From CAVRQM01 sp963732775 (GTDB lineage: Bacteria > Pseudomonadota > Alphaproteobacteria > Acetobacterales > Acetobacteraceae): DNA of 64,000 nt. This document shows positions 48,813-57,763 of this stretch, in pieces. Each line of letters starts with the position of its first letter. Positions within the stretch are counted from its first letter, which is position 1. Both the position numbers and the translations under genes were made by a program. The DNA lies in NCBI GenBank assembly GCA_963732775.1, contig CAVTAR010000003.1:496001-560000 (forward strand). Reading direction: 5' to 3'. The notes beneath the pieces were generated by a model, which had not been told where the DNA came from, did not search any database, and saw nothing but the letters and a program-made list of their open reading frames with translations.

Positions 48813-49622
48813 CTACGCCACCCGGGCCGGCAGGTCGATCCACGACAGGTGCCCGCCCTTGCCTGCTCCGGTATCCAGGAACACCGCCTGCCCGCCGGCC
48901 GCCCCGCGCCGCACATAGGGCCGCCCGTCGCCGCTGCGGCGGTCGTGGCCGACATAGACCGTCATGTTGGCCGGGATGCGGTCCACCCAGCGCAGGCTGC
49001 GCTCGGGATAGCCGTCGGCCTTGATCCGCCCGGTCGGCTCGCCATACAGCGCGCGGGCCAGCACGCCGTGCACGTGGCCCTCGGGCGGCGCCGGCGGCAC
49101 GGTGTCCAGCATGGCGGTGTGAAAGCCGCCATGCACGAACAGCTCGACGCTGCGCCCGCTGGTCCGCTGCACCCAGGCGGGCGCGCGGAAGATCTCCTCG
49201 GCCGCACGGCTGCGCAGGCGGCCATCGAGCTGGCTCATCGTCACCGCGAGCGGCCCGTTCAGGCGCACGCCCGTCGAGGCGAGCGCCCGCGCAAGCTTCA
49301 GATCGTGGTTGCCGATGACGAACAACCCCCGCCCCTCATCGATCAGCCGGAACATCACCCGCAAGGCGCCCGCGCTGTCCGGGCCGTAGTCGGTGAGGTC
49401 GCCGAGTTGCACGACGAACAGGTCGGTCTCGGCGGCGAGCCCGAACGCGCGCGCATCGCCGTGCACGTCGCCCACCACGCGCAATCCGCGCCCGGATGGC
49501 AGGGTGGGCGCCGGCCCCAGGCTGGGCGCCGGCTCCAGGCTGGGCGCCGGCGGCACGCTGGCCGCCGGGGGCAGGCTGGGTTCCAGGCTGGACGGCAAGC
49601 TGGGCGGCCAGTTCCCGCTCAC
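48813..49622 (-). CDS. calcineurin-like phosphoesterase with Pro-rich N-terminus
   Basis: 269 residues from GTG 49622, overlapping the photolyase stop by 4 nt (GTGA). The phosphoesterase motifs are RVVGDVHGDARAF, VQLGDLTDYGPDS, FVIGNHDLKLARAL, FVHGGFHTAML and YVGHDRRSGDG, typical of PPP-type protein or dinucleotide phosphatases. The first 45 residues are Pro/Leu/Ser-rich repeats of PAPSLG type, encoded by an 18-bp tandem repeat (49506-49541), and are not conserved-looking; the true start could be further in, but no ATG is available. Confidence 0.83.
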   Translation of the reverse strand: MSGNWPPSLPSSLEPSLPPAASVPPAPSLEPAPSLGPAPTLPSGRGLRVVGDVHGDARAFGLAAETDLFVVQLGDLTDYGPDSAGALRVMFRLIDEGRGLFVIGNHDLKLARALASTGVRLNGPLAVTMSQLDGRLRSRAAEEIFRAPAWVQRTSGRSVELFVHGGFHTAMLDTVPPAPPEGHVHGVLARALYGEPTGRIKADGYPERSLRWVDRIPANMTVYVGHDRRSGDGRPYVRRGAAGGQAVFLDTGAGKGGHLSWIDLPARVA

Positions 49623-51080
49623 GCCTCGGCCGCCCGGGGCAGCAGCCGGAACGCCGCGAGCGCGCGCGCCCGGCCGGCGGCGAGGTCCACCACCGGCGCC
49701 GGATAGGTCCGACCGATCGCGACCCCGGCGGCGTCGAGGATGTCGGCGGGCGCGCTCCACGGCGCGTGCAGGAAGCGGTCCGGCAGGCGAGCGAGTTCGG
49801 GCACCCAGCGGCGCACATAGGCGCCCTCCGGGTCGAATTTCTCGCCCTGCAGCACCGGGTTGAACACGCGAAAGAAAGGGGCGGCGTCGGCGCCGCTGCC
49901 GGCCACCCATTGCCACTGCGCGGCGTTGCTGGCGAGGTCCGCATCCACCAGCGTGTCCCAGAACCACGCCTCTCCGTCCTGCCACGGCAGCAGCAGGTGC
50001 TTGACGAGGAAGCTTGCCGTGATCATCCGCACCCGGTTGTGCATCCAGCCGAGGTGCCACAGCTGGCGCATCCCGGCATCGACGATCGGCAGCCCGGTCC
50101 GCCCGCGCTGCCACGCGGCGAGGCCCGCCCTGTCGTCGCGCCAGCCCATCGCTGCGAACTCGCCGCGCAGCGGGGCTTCCGGCAGGATCGGGTGCTCCCA
50201 CAGCAGGTTGGCCGAGAACTCCCGCCACAGCAGCTCGTCGGTCCACACCCGCGTGCCCTCCGCGCCCGGTCGAGCCGCCTCGGCCGCGTGCCAGGCCTGG
50301 GCCGGGGAGATCTCGCCGAAATGCAGCCGGGGCGACAGCATCGACACGCCGTCCATGCCCGGGCTGTTGCGGGTCCGCGCGTAGTTGTCGAGCACCGCGT
50401 GCGCGAACCTGTCGAGCCTCGCCCGCGCCCCGGCCTCGCCCGGCGCGCCGCCAGGGCCGTCGGCCGACCAGGTCTCGCGGAAACCTGCCGCCCAGTCCGG
50501 GCGCGTCGGCAGCAGCCGCCACGAGTTCGAGCGCCTCGCCCCGCGGCGGCTGGGCGAGGCCGCGGACCTGCCCCGGCGCCGGCAGCAAGGCCGCCGGCCT
50601 CCCGCGCGCGCGACAGGCGCGGGCGAACGGGGTGAAGACGCCGAACGCACCGCCGGCCTTGGTCCGCACCGACCCCATCTCGTACAGGCTGAGCGTGCGG
50701 TGCAGCCGCAGCTTCAGGCCGAGGCTGGTGGCCAGGGCATCCGCGGCCAGGCGTGCCCAGGGCTCGGTCGGCTGGCCGGCATGGACCTCGACCGCCCCGG
50801 TCTCGCGCACGATGTCCGCCAGCACCTCGCCGACCCGCCCTCGCCGCAGCACCAGGTCCGCGCCGGCGCGGGACAGGTCGGCCGCGAGTTCGGCCAGGCT
50901 GTGGTGCAGCCACCAGCGCGACGCACCGCCCGGTCGCCAGGCCTCGGGCGTCGCGTCGTCGAGCACGAATACCGGCAGCACGGGCCGGCCGGTCGCGCAC
51001 GCCGCGACCAGGGCAGCATTGTCGTGCAGCCGCAGTTCGCGGCGCAGCCAGAGGACGACGGGGGCCGAGTCGAGTGCCAT
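49619..51080 (-). CDS. deoxyribodipyrimidine photolyase, one frame break
   Basis: 486 residues after removal of one base near 50522 (ALELWRLLPTRPDWAAGF). It repairs pyrimidine dimers using blue light. The N-terminal antenna domain is APVVLWLRRELRLHDNAALV; the FAD domain has GLPIVDAGMRQLWHLGWMHN, RVRMITASFLVKHLLLPWQD, GEAWFWDTLVDADLASNAAQ and WQWVAGSGADAAPFFRVFNP. ATG 51080 fits homology; GTG 51122 overlaps the PdeM stop by 4 nt and is an alternative. It is the third gene of the repair operon. Confidence 0.92.
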
Positions 51081-51118
51081 GCCCTTGTTATACGTATTCC
51101 GCCGCCGGTTTGGAGGCG

Positions 51119-51823
51119 TCACACAGCGGTGAGCACGGCTGCATCCGGCGCCGCGGCGTCGAGCGGGAAGCCGAACAGCCGGTCGCGGCCGAGCAGGAAC
51201 ACCTTGCCGCCGCCGGGAAACAGCCGCGCGATCGCCGGGCTGCGCACGTCGAGCCCGCCGGTGTAGGCACCGAGCGCCGGCAGCATCAGCCGCCGCCGGT
51301 CATGCACGAAGCACGGCCGGGTCACCATCGCGCCGCGCGTCGCAACCTGCGCCTTCGGGTGGTAGTGGCCGCTCACCTCTCCGCCCAGGGCGCCGTGCCG
51401 CGCCTGGTGGCGGAACAGCAGCGGCCCATGCTCCCACAGCGGGTGGCACTCGCCGCCCACGCCCGCGGGCGGGTGCGGGTCGTGGTTGCCCTGCACCCAC
51501 ACGAAGCGCTCGACCGCCCCGGTCAGCGAGCGCAGCCGGGCGGCATCGTCGGCGCAGAGTCGCGCCGCGGCGTGCGGATCGTGGAAGCTGTCGCCCAGTG
51601 CCACCACGCGGCGAGGCGCGTGGCGGTGCAGCAGGCCGGCCAGCCGGTCCAGCGTCGCCCGCGTGTCCCACGGCGGCAGCAGCGAGCCGTGGCGCGCGGC
51701 CGACGACCCCTTCTCGAGGTGAAGGTCGGCCACCACCAGCAGCCGCTCGGCCGGCCAGACCAGCGCGCCATGCGGATCGAGCAGCAGCGCCGCGCCGGCG
51801 AAGCGGAGGCTGGCGGGCGTCAT
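51119..51823 (-). CDS. pdeM: ligase-associated endonuclease PdeM
   Basis: 234 residues; a metallophosphoesterase of the ligase-associated DNA damage response group. Motifs: LVVADLHLEKGSSAARHGSL, VALGDSFHDPHAAARL, WVQGNHDPHPP, VSGHYHPKAQV. ATG 51823 overlaps the helicase stop by 4 nt. In other genomes this gene accompanies an Lhr-type helicase, an ATP-dependent ligase and an exonuclease; only the helicase is present here. Confidence 0.92.
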   Translation of the reverse strand: MTPASLRFAGAALLLDPHGALVWPAERLLVVADLHLEKGSSAARHGSLLPPWDTRATLDRLAGLLHRHAPRRVVALGDSFHDPHAAARLCADDAARLRSLTGAVERFVWVQGNHDPHPPAGVGGECHPLWEHGPLLFRHQARHGALGGEVSGHYHPKAQVATRGAMVTRPCFVHDRRRLMLPALGAYTGGLDVRSPAIARLFPGGGKVFLLGRDRLFGFPLDAAAPDAAVLTAV

Positions 51824-54318
51824 CCGGCGCGGCGTTCCCGCGACCTGGCCGGGCGGCGCGGCGCGGTCGCAAGCGTGAATGTCGGCCCCGGCGGCGGCGG
51901 CTCGGCCTCGCTGGTCGCCTCGGCCACCAGCGCCGCCTCCTCCAGCAGCAGGTCGTCGCCGCCGGCGTGGCGCACGCTCTCGCGCCCCACCTCCAGCAGC
52001 ACCGGCACGGCGAGCGGGCTGACCCGCGACAGCGCCATGTGCCGCACCCGGCCGCGGATGCGCGAGAGCATCCCGGAGACGCGGCCGAGGTCGGTCAGCC
52101 CGCCGGCCGCGTCGGCCCGCGTCGCGCGCAGCAGCACGTGGTCCGGCTGGTGGCGGCGCAGCACGTCGTAGAGCAGGTCGCTGCTGACCGTCACCTGCCG
52201 GCGGTTCCGGCTGGCGCCCGGAAGCTGCCGCTCGATCAGCCCGGCGATCACCGCGACGTTGCGGAACGTGCGCTTCAGCATCGAGCTCTCGGCCATCCAG
52301 GCCTCCAGGTCGTCGCCCAGCATGTCGTCCTCGAACAGCCGCGCCACGTCGGTCGGCTGGCCGGCCGACCAGGTGGCGAGCACGTAGTCCGTGGCGACGA
52401 ACCCCAGCGGCTGCATCCCGAACCGCTCCATCCGCCGCGTCACCAGCAGCCCCAGCGTCTGGTGCGCCTGCCGCCCCTCGAAGCAATAGGCGACCAGGTA
52501 CCAGCGGTCGCCGCGCGGGAAGGTCTCGACCAGCAAATCGTCGCGGCCGGGCACGCGCGAGCGCAGGATCTGCAGCCGCAGCCACTCCTGCACCGGCTCG
52601 GGAAACAGGTGCCAGGCCGACTGGTCCTGCAGCATGGCGCGCACGCGGTTGGCGAGGTTGGTGGTCATCGGCATCCGTGCGCCGGCCCAGGTCGGCACCT
52701 TCGGCTCGCCGGCGCCGCCGTCGGCCACCTCCACCGTGGTCTCGCGCAGGCGCACGAAGCGCAGCAGTTTCCCCGCGAACATAAAGGTGTCGCCGGGACT
52801 GAGGAAGTTGACGAAGTTCTCCTCGATCTCGCCGAGGCTGCCGCCCATCCGCCCGGCATAGCGCACCTTCAGTGTCGGCAGGTCGACGATGGTGCCGATG
52901 TTCATGCGATGCTGGCGGGCCACGCGCTCGGAGCGGACATGCACGCCGCCCTCGGCATCGCGGAACAGTTTTCGATGTCTCTCATAGGCTTGCAGAGCGT
53001 AGCCGCCATTCTCGACGAAGCCCAGCACGTCGTCGAAGTCCGTCCGGTCCAGGTCCGCGTAGGGTGCCGCGCGCGCGACCTCGGCGAACATGGCGTCCGG
53101 TTGAAACGGCGCGGCACAGGCGCAGCCGAGCAGGTGCTGCGCCAGCACGTCGAGCCCGCCCGGGCGCGGCGCCTCGCCGTCCAGCTCGTTCGCGGCAACG
53201 CCCAGGATCGCCGCCTCGCATTCCAGCACCTCGAAGCGGTTGGCCGGCACCAGGATCGCCCGGCTCGGCTCGTCCATCCGATGGTTGGCGCGCCCCACGC
53301 GTTGCAGCAACCGCGACACGCCCTTGGGGGCGCCCACCTGCAGCACCTGGTCCACGCCGCCCCAGTCGATGCCGAGGTCGAGCGAGGACGTCGCCACCAC
53401 CGCGCGCAGCTCGCCGGCCGCCATCGCCCGCTCGACCCGCAGGCGCTGCTCCAGCTCCAGGCTGCCGTGGTGGATGGCGATCGGCAGCGTCTCGGTATTG
53501 AGTCGCCACAGCGCCTGGAACAGCAGCTCGGACTGCGCGCGGGTGTTGACGAACACGATGGTCATGCGCGCCGCCCGGATGCGGTCCAGGATCTCCGGGG
53601 CGCTGAACAGCCCCATGTGGCCGGACCAGGGCAGCCGGCCATCCGGCAGGATCATGCCGATCTCGGGCGCCGCCCCGCCCGCCGCCTCGATCACCGACAC
53701 GTCGCCGCCCCGCCCGTCCAGCGAGACGTAGGCCACCAGCGGCGCCCGGTGCGCGACCGTGGCGGACAGGCCGATGCGGCGATGGCCGGGCGCCAGCGCC
53801 GCGAGGCGGGCGAGGCACAACGCCAGCTGGTCGCCGCGCTTCGTGCCGGCCAGCGCATGGATCTCGTCGACCACCACCCGGCGCAGGCCGGCGAACAGGC
53901 GCGCGGCATCGGTCAGCGAGACCAGCAGCGCGAGGCTCTCCGGCGTGGTCAGCAGGACATGCGGCGGCCGCTCGCGCTGCTGGCGACGGGCCTGCGCGCC
54001 GGTGTCGCCGGTGCGCGTCGCGATCTCGATCGGCAGCGCCAACTCGGCGACCGGCTGGGTCAGGTTGCGGGCGATGTCGGCGGCCAGCGCCTTCAGCGGG
54101 CTGACATAGAGCGTGTGCAAGCCGTCGCGCGGCGCGTCGGCCAGCTCGACCAGGGTCGGGAGGAAGCCGGCCAATGTCTTGCCGCCGCCGGTCGGCGCGA
54201 TCAGCAGCACCCCATGCCCGGCGGCGCTGGCGGCCAGCACGTCGAGCTGGTGCGGGCGCGGGGACCAGCCCCGGCCGGCGAACCAGGCGACAAAGGGTTC
54301 CGGCAATGTTCCAGGCAC
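51820..54318 (-). CDS. ligase-associated DEAD/DEXH-box helicase (Lhr type)
   Basis: 832 residues, the Lhr-core helicase of the bacterial ligase-associated damage response. Walker A LLIAPTGGGKTLAGFLPTLV, motif Ib VLLTTPESLALLVSLTD, Walker B VVDEIHALAGTKRGDQLALC, motif III IGLSATVA, and motif VI RLLQRVGRANHRMDEPSRAI. The winged-helix/beta-barrel Lhr C-terminus follows. It is the first gene of the leftward repair operon; the promoter must lie in the short 54319-54383 gap or beyond. Confidence 0.95.
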   Translation of the reverse strand: MPGTLPEPFVAWFAGRGWSPRPHQLDVLAASAAGHGVLLIAPTGGGKTLAGFLPTLVELADAPRDGLHTLYVSPLKALAADIARNLTQPVAELALPIEIATRTGDTGAQARRQQRERPPHVLLTTPESLALLVSLTDAARLFAGLRRVVVDEIHALAGTKRGDQLALCLARLAALAPGHRRIGLSATVAHRAPLVAYVSLDGRGGDVSVIEAAGGAAPEIGMILPDGRLPWSGHMGLFSAPEILDRIRAARMTIVFVNTRAQSELLFQALWRLNTETLPIAIHHGSLELEQRLRVERAMAAGELRAVVATSSLDLGIDWGGVDQVLQVGAPKGVSRLLQRVGRANHRMDEPSRAILVPANRFEVLECEAAILGVAANELDGEAPRPGGLDVLAQHLLGCACAAPFQPDAMFAEVARAAPYADLDRTDFDDVLGFVENGGYALQAYERHRKLFRDAEGGVHVRSERVARQHRMNIGTIVDLPTLKVRYAGRMGGSLGEIEENFVNFLSPGDTFMFAGKLLRFVRLRETTVEVADGGAGEPKVPTWAGARMPMTTNLANRVRAMLQDQSAWHLFPEPVQEWLRLQILRSRVPGRDDLLVETFPRGDRWYLVAYCFEGRQAHQTLGLLVTRRMERFGMQPLGFVATDYVLATWSAGQPTDVARLFEDDMLGDDLEAWMAESSMLKRTFRNVAVIAGLIERQLPGASRNRRQVTVSSDLLYDVLRRHQPDHVLLRATRADAAGGLTDLGRVSGMLSRIRGRVRHMALSRVSPLAVPVLLEVGRESVRHAGGDDLLLEEAALVAEATSEAEPPPPGPTFTLATAPRRPARSRERRAG

Positions 54319-54383
54319 CCGTTAGCCTTACCCGCCCGCGCACCCCTCCGCAAAGGGCGCGGATAAATCCGCTGCGGAGCGGA

Positions 54384-56526
54384 TCAGGCGGCGGCGAGGC
54401 GCCCGGGCTGGCTCGCATCGGCCAGCGACTTGGCGTTGAGCTGCTCCAGCGTGCGGGCCAGCACCTCGAGCTTGCGGCTGCTGTCGGCGACCAGGGTCGC
54501 GATCTCGGCCGACGCGGTGCCCGAGCGGTCGGCGAGGTGGCGCACCTCGGCGGCGACGACGGCAAATCCCTGGCCGGCCTGGCCGGCGCGCGCCGCCTCG
54601 ATGGTGGCGTTCAGCGCCAGCAGGTTGGTCTGTCCGGCGATCGCCTGGATCGACGCGATGATGGCGTTGATGCGCTTGGAGGCATCGAACACCTCGCTCA
54701 GGGCGGTGTGGGTGCGGTCCATCGTCTGCCGCCGGATGGTGGCGTCGGCGGCGCACATCATAATCCGGTCGGGGCGGCCGGTGACGTCGAGCAGCACCGA
54801 GAAGATGGCATCGAGCCAGAGCGGATTGGCCTCGCCGGCCGGCCAGGCCACCTCCCGCCGGGCGCGGTGCTCTGCCATGAGGTGGGCGAGGAACTCCCCT
54901 CCCAGCAGCGCGGGGAGGCCGCAGCGCGCCGGCGAGACGTCGGCCCCGGCCTCGCGCAGGTAGGCATTGGTCTCGAGCAGGGTGCCGTCGGGCGCCCAGG
55001 TGGCGAGCGCGTTGGCGCCGCCGATCGCCTCGAGCTTGGTGTTGTCACTCGAGCGAGGCCTGCTTGGTGGCGGTGACGTTGGCCTGGATGGAGATGAAGC
55101 GGTGCAGCGCGCCGCTGTCGTGCAGCACCGGGTTGATCGACAGCGAGATCCAGTCCGGCATGCCCTGCTTGGTGTAGTTGAGGATCTCCTCGAGGAACGG
55201 CTTGCGTGCCGCGATCGCGGCGCGGATGCGCTGGCGAGTCGGCTCGCTGGTGCCGGGCCCCTGCAGCACCGCGCCGGGCTTGCGGCCGCGCACCTCCGCC
55301 GAGCTGTAGCCGGTCATGCGCGTGAAGCCCGGGTTGACGAACTCGATCAAGCCTTCGGCATCGGTGATCACCACCGAATTGTCGGTCTCGTCGGCCACCA
55401 GGGACAGCAGCCGCAGGCGCTCGCGCTGGGCCACGTCCTGGGTGATGTCGGTGGCGAACTTCACCACCTTCATGGGCTTGCCGGCCGGATCGAGGATCGG
55501 GTTGTAGCTCGCCTGCAGCCACACCGGGCGCCCGTTTTTGGCCACGCGCTCGAACTCGGCCGCCTTGGACTCGCCCCGGCGCAGCGCCGCCCAGAGGGCC
55601 GCGTACTCGGGTGATGCCGCCACGGCCTGTGCCACGAACGTGCGGTGCGGCTTGCCGCGCAACTCTTCGATGCCGTAGCCCATGAGATCGAGGAAGCGGG
55701 GGTTGGCGTCGAGGATGATGCCCTCGAGGTCGAACTCGACGATCGCCTGCGCGCGCGAGATCGCCTCGATCTTGCCCTGGTGGTCGGCGGCACGCTGCTT
55801 GTCGGCGGTCACGTCGGTCGCGAACTTCACCACCTTCATCGGCCTGCCGTCCGCCCCGAGGATCGGGTTGTAGCTCGCCTGCAGCCACACCTCGCGTCCG
55901 CCCTTGGCGAGCCGGCGGAACTCCGCGCGGACGAACTCGCCGGCCCGCAGCCGGTCCCAGAACCGCGCGTACTCCGCTCCCCTCGCCTCCAGCGGGTCGA
56001 CGAACAGCCTGTGGTGCTGTCCGACCACCTCCTCGCGCCGGTATCCGACGGTGGCGAGGAAATTGTCGTTGGCCATCAGGATGGTCCCGTCGAGCCCGAA
56101 GGCGATCACCGCCTGGGCTCGGTCGAGCGCCACCAGTTGCCCGCGGTCGTCGGCGCTGCGCAGCTTCTCCTGCGTGATGTCGACGGCGAGCTTGACGATG
56201 CGCCGGACCCCTCCGCCGATGCCCAGCACCGGGGTGTAGGTGGCGCGCAGCCACACCGTCCGGCCGCCCTTGGCGACCCGGCAGAACTCGGCCGACTGCA
56301 CCTCGCCGGCCCGCAGCGCCGCCCAGAACGCGAGATAGCCGTCGCTCGCCTGCTCGCCGTCGGCGAGGAACATGGCGTGCGGGCGGCCTCGCAGCTCGGA
56401 GCGCGCATAGCCCATGGTGCGGCAGAACTGCGCGTTCGCGTCGATGATCGTGCCGTCGGGCCGGAACGTGATGACAGCCTGCGAGCGACCCACGGCCCGC
56501 ATGGCCGACGCAGCGGAACCCAGCAT
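54384..56526 (-). CDS. soluble multi-PAS methyl-accepting chemoreceptor, one frame break
   Basis: 713 residues after removal of one T near 55050 (SLEDNTKLEAIGG instead of a stop). GGGAG lies 5 nt before ATG 56526. There are five PAS domains, each opening with a DGTI-x-x-AN-x-x-F motif; PAS2 and PAS3 share WLQASYNPILxxxGxPMKVV and ATDxT. A short methyl-accepting signalling domain ends it (QTNLLALNATIEAARAGQAG, EVRHLADRSGTASAEIA). There are no membrane helices, so it is a cytoplasmic sensor, probably of redox, flavin or haem. No other chemotaxis genes are near. Confidence 0.88.
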
Positions 56527-56676
56527 GTTGCTCCCGACGAGTTGCTGTCGGCCAGTCTGGCCGGCCTGCATCCAGTCTGGCCGGCCTAGATGAAGGCGCG
56601 GTGAACCGGGTCTCGCTGGCTGCCAATCGGCCTGCCCAGCAGCCGGATCACACCGTTGTGCAGTGCGAAAAAGGGC

Positions 56677-56704
56677 TTGCGAAAATCGTTCAAGCAGCTA
56701 GATT
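56677..56704 (+). promoter_or_regulatory. promoter of the small RNA
   Basis: TTGCGA (56677-56682) and TAGATT (56699-56704) are spaced 16 bp, matching sigma70-type -35/-10 spacing. An imperfect dyad TTGTGCATCGCAGCAA (56703-56718) overlaps the -10 and the predicted start; TGC/GCA dyads are the kind of site bound by PHB-responsive PhaR/AniA regulators (from memory). Confidence 0.55.
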
Positions 56705-57702
56705 GTGCATCGCAGCAAGGCGCTCGGCGCCTTTCTGCTTCTTGGACGTTTCCTCCCTAAACTTGGCGGTGCCTCACGGCACCGCCTTTTTTTCGCCGTC
56801 TCCAGGGGTGCCGGGCGCGGCAGGACGTCGTCGATGTCGGCGGCCAGGCTCGCGATGAAGCGGCTCGCCGCGTCGCGCAGACGCACGAAGCCGGCGCGCT
56901 TCTCGACCCGGGCCTCGTCCATGTAGAGCGTCCGCGCGAGTTCGATCTGCAGCGCGTGGACACCGTCGACCGGGCAGCCGTAGTGGCGGGTGATGAACCC
57001 GCCGGCATAGGGGTCGTTGCGCCGCACCGCGAAGCCCAGTTCGCGCAGCCCGTGCTCGACCACGCGCGCGACCGGGCCCGCGCAGGACGTGCCATGGGCA
57101 TCGCCCAGCACGATCTCTGCCGCCGGAGCACGGCCGGTGCCGCTCGCCGGCATGGAATGGCAGTCGATCACCAGGCAGGCGCCGAACCGGCGCACGGTCT
57201 GCGCGACCAGTCCGGCCAGCGCGTCGTGGAACGGCTGCCAGCAGGTGTCCACGCGGCGCACCGCCTCGGCGAACGGCAGCTTCGCCCGGTAGATCGCCTC
57301 GCCGGAGGCGACCAGGCGGGCGATAGTGCCCAGCCCCGCATGCACGCGCGGGCTGGTCGTGTTCACCCAGGCCGGCAGCGGCTCGGCGAACATGGCCGGA
57401 TCGAGTTCCCATTTCTCGCGGTTGGCGTCGCAGAACGCGCGCGGGAAGGTCGCGGCCAGCAGCGGCGCGCCGAGCGCCGGGGCGGCGGCGAACAGCTCGT
57501 CGACGAAGCTGTCCTCGCTGCGGCGCAACGCCAGCGCGTCGAGCCGGCTCGCGGCGAGGAACGCCGCCGGGTAGCAGGCGCCGGAATGCGCCGAGACGAA
57601 CACCAGCGGGGCGGTCTGCCGCGCCGGCTCGCGCAGCACGAAGGCGGGCGTGGCACCGAGGACGGCAGCGGCGCCGGGTCGATCGGGGAGCGGCAGGTCC
57701 AT
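56698..57702 (-). CDS. N-formylglutamate amidohydrolase-family protein
   Basis: 334 residues. The family releases formate from N-formylglutamate in histidine catabolism. VFVSAHSGACYPAAFLA, CLVIDCHSMPASGTGRAPAA, and FITRHYGCPVDGVHALQIEL are the metal-site regions. The usual protein ends near the ADIDDVLPRPAP stretch; here about 30 extra basic residues (AKKRRCREAPPSLGRKRPRS and so on) follow, and they are encoded antisense to the small RNA at 56717-56793. The tail may be a by-product of the overlap. It lies downstream of the propeller gene at 57764 with a 61-nt gap. Confidence 0.88.
   Translation of the reverse strand: MDLPLPDRPGAAAVLGATPAFVLREPARQTAPLVFVSAHSGACYPAAFLAASRLDALALRRSEDSFVDELFAAAPALGAPLLAATFPRAFCDANREKWELDPAMFAEPLPAWVNTTSPRVHAGLGTIARLVASGEAIYRAKLPFAEAVRRVDTCWQPFHDALAGLVAQTVRRFGACLVIDCHSMPASGTGRAPAAEIVLGDAHGTSCAGPVARVVEHGLRELGFAVRRNDPYAGGFITRHYGCPVDGVHALQIELARTLYMDEARVEKRAGFVRLRDAASRFIASLAADIDDVLPRPAPLETAKKRRCREAPPSLGRKRPRSRKAPSALLRCTI
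56717..56793 (+). ncRNA. MmgR/suhB-type (alpha-r8) small RNA candidate
   Basis: About 77 nt. A 5' hairpin (AAGGCGC-TCG-GCGCCTT, 56717-56733) is followed by an unpaired stretch containing TTTCCTCCCT (56749-56758), a perfect anti-Shine-Dalgarno, and then a strong terminator. This order, size and the UUUCCUCCCU motif match what I remember of the alphaproteobacterial mmgR/suhB RNAs, which repress translation and limit polyhydroxybutyrate granules in Sinorhizobium. It is transcribed opposite to the amidohydrolase gene and overlaps its last codons. Confidence 0.72.
56765..56793 (+). terminator. strong intrinsic terminator
   Basis: GGCGGTGCC-TCAC-GGCACCGCC is a perfect 9-bp stem with a 4-nt loop, followed by seven T residues (56787-56793). 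It ends the rightward small RNA. It is the only textbook Rho-independent terminator I found in the window. Confidence 0.95.
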
Positions 57703-57763
57703 GGCGCATTCAACTCGGGCCGGCACGCCGCCGCAATCGCCCCCTGCGCCTCGCGGCGCCCGG

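Noticed and set aside
48813..51122. A single 769-codon leftward frame spanning photolyase and phosphoesterase
   Set aside because: The middle is Arg-rich nonsense; the photolyase continues in the next frame after one extra base at about 50522, and the phosphoesterase starts at 49622. It is not a fusion protein.
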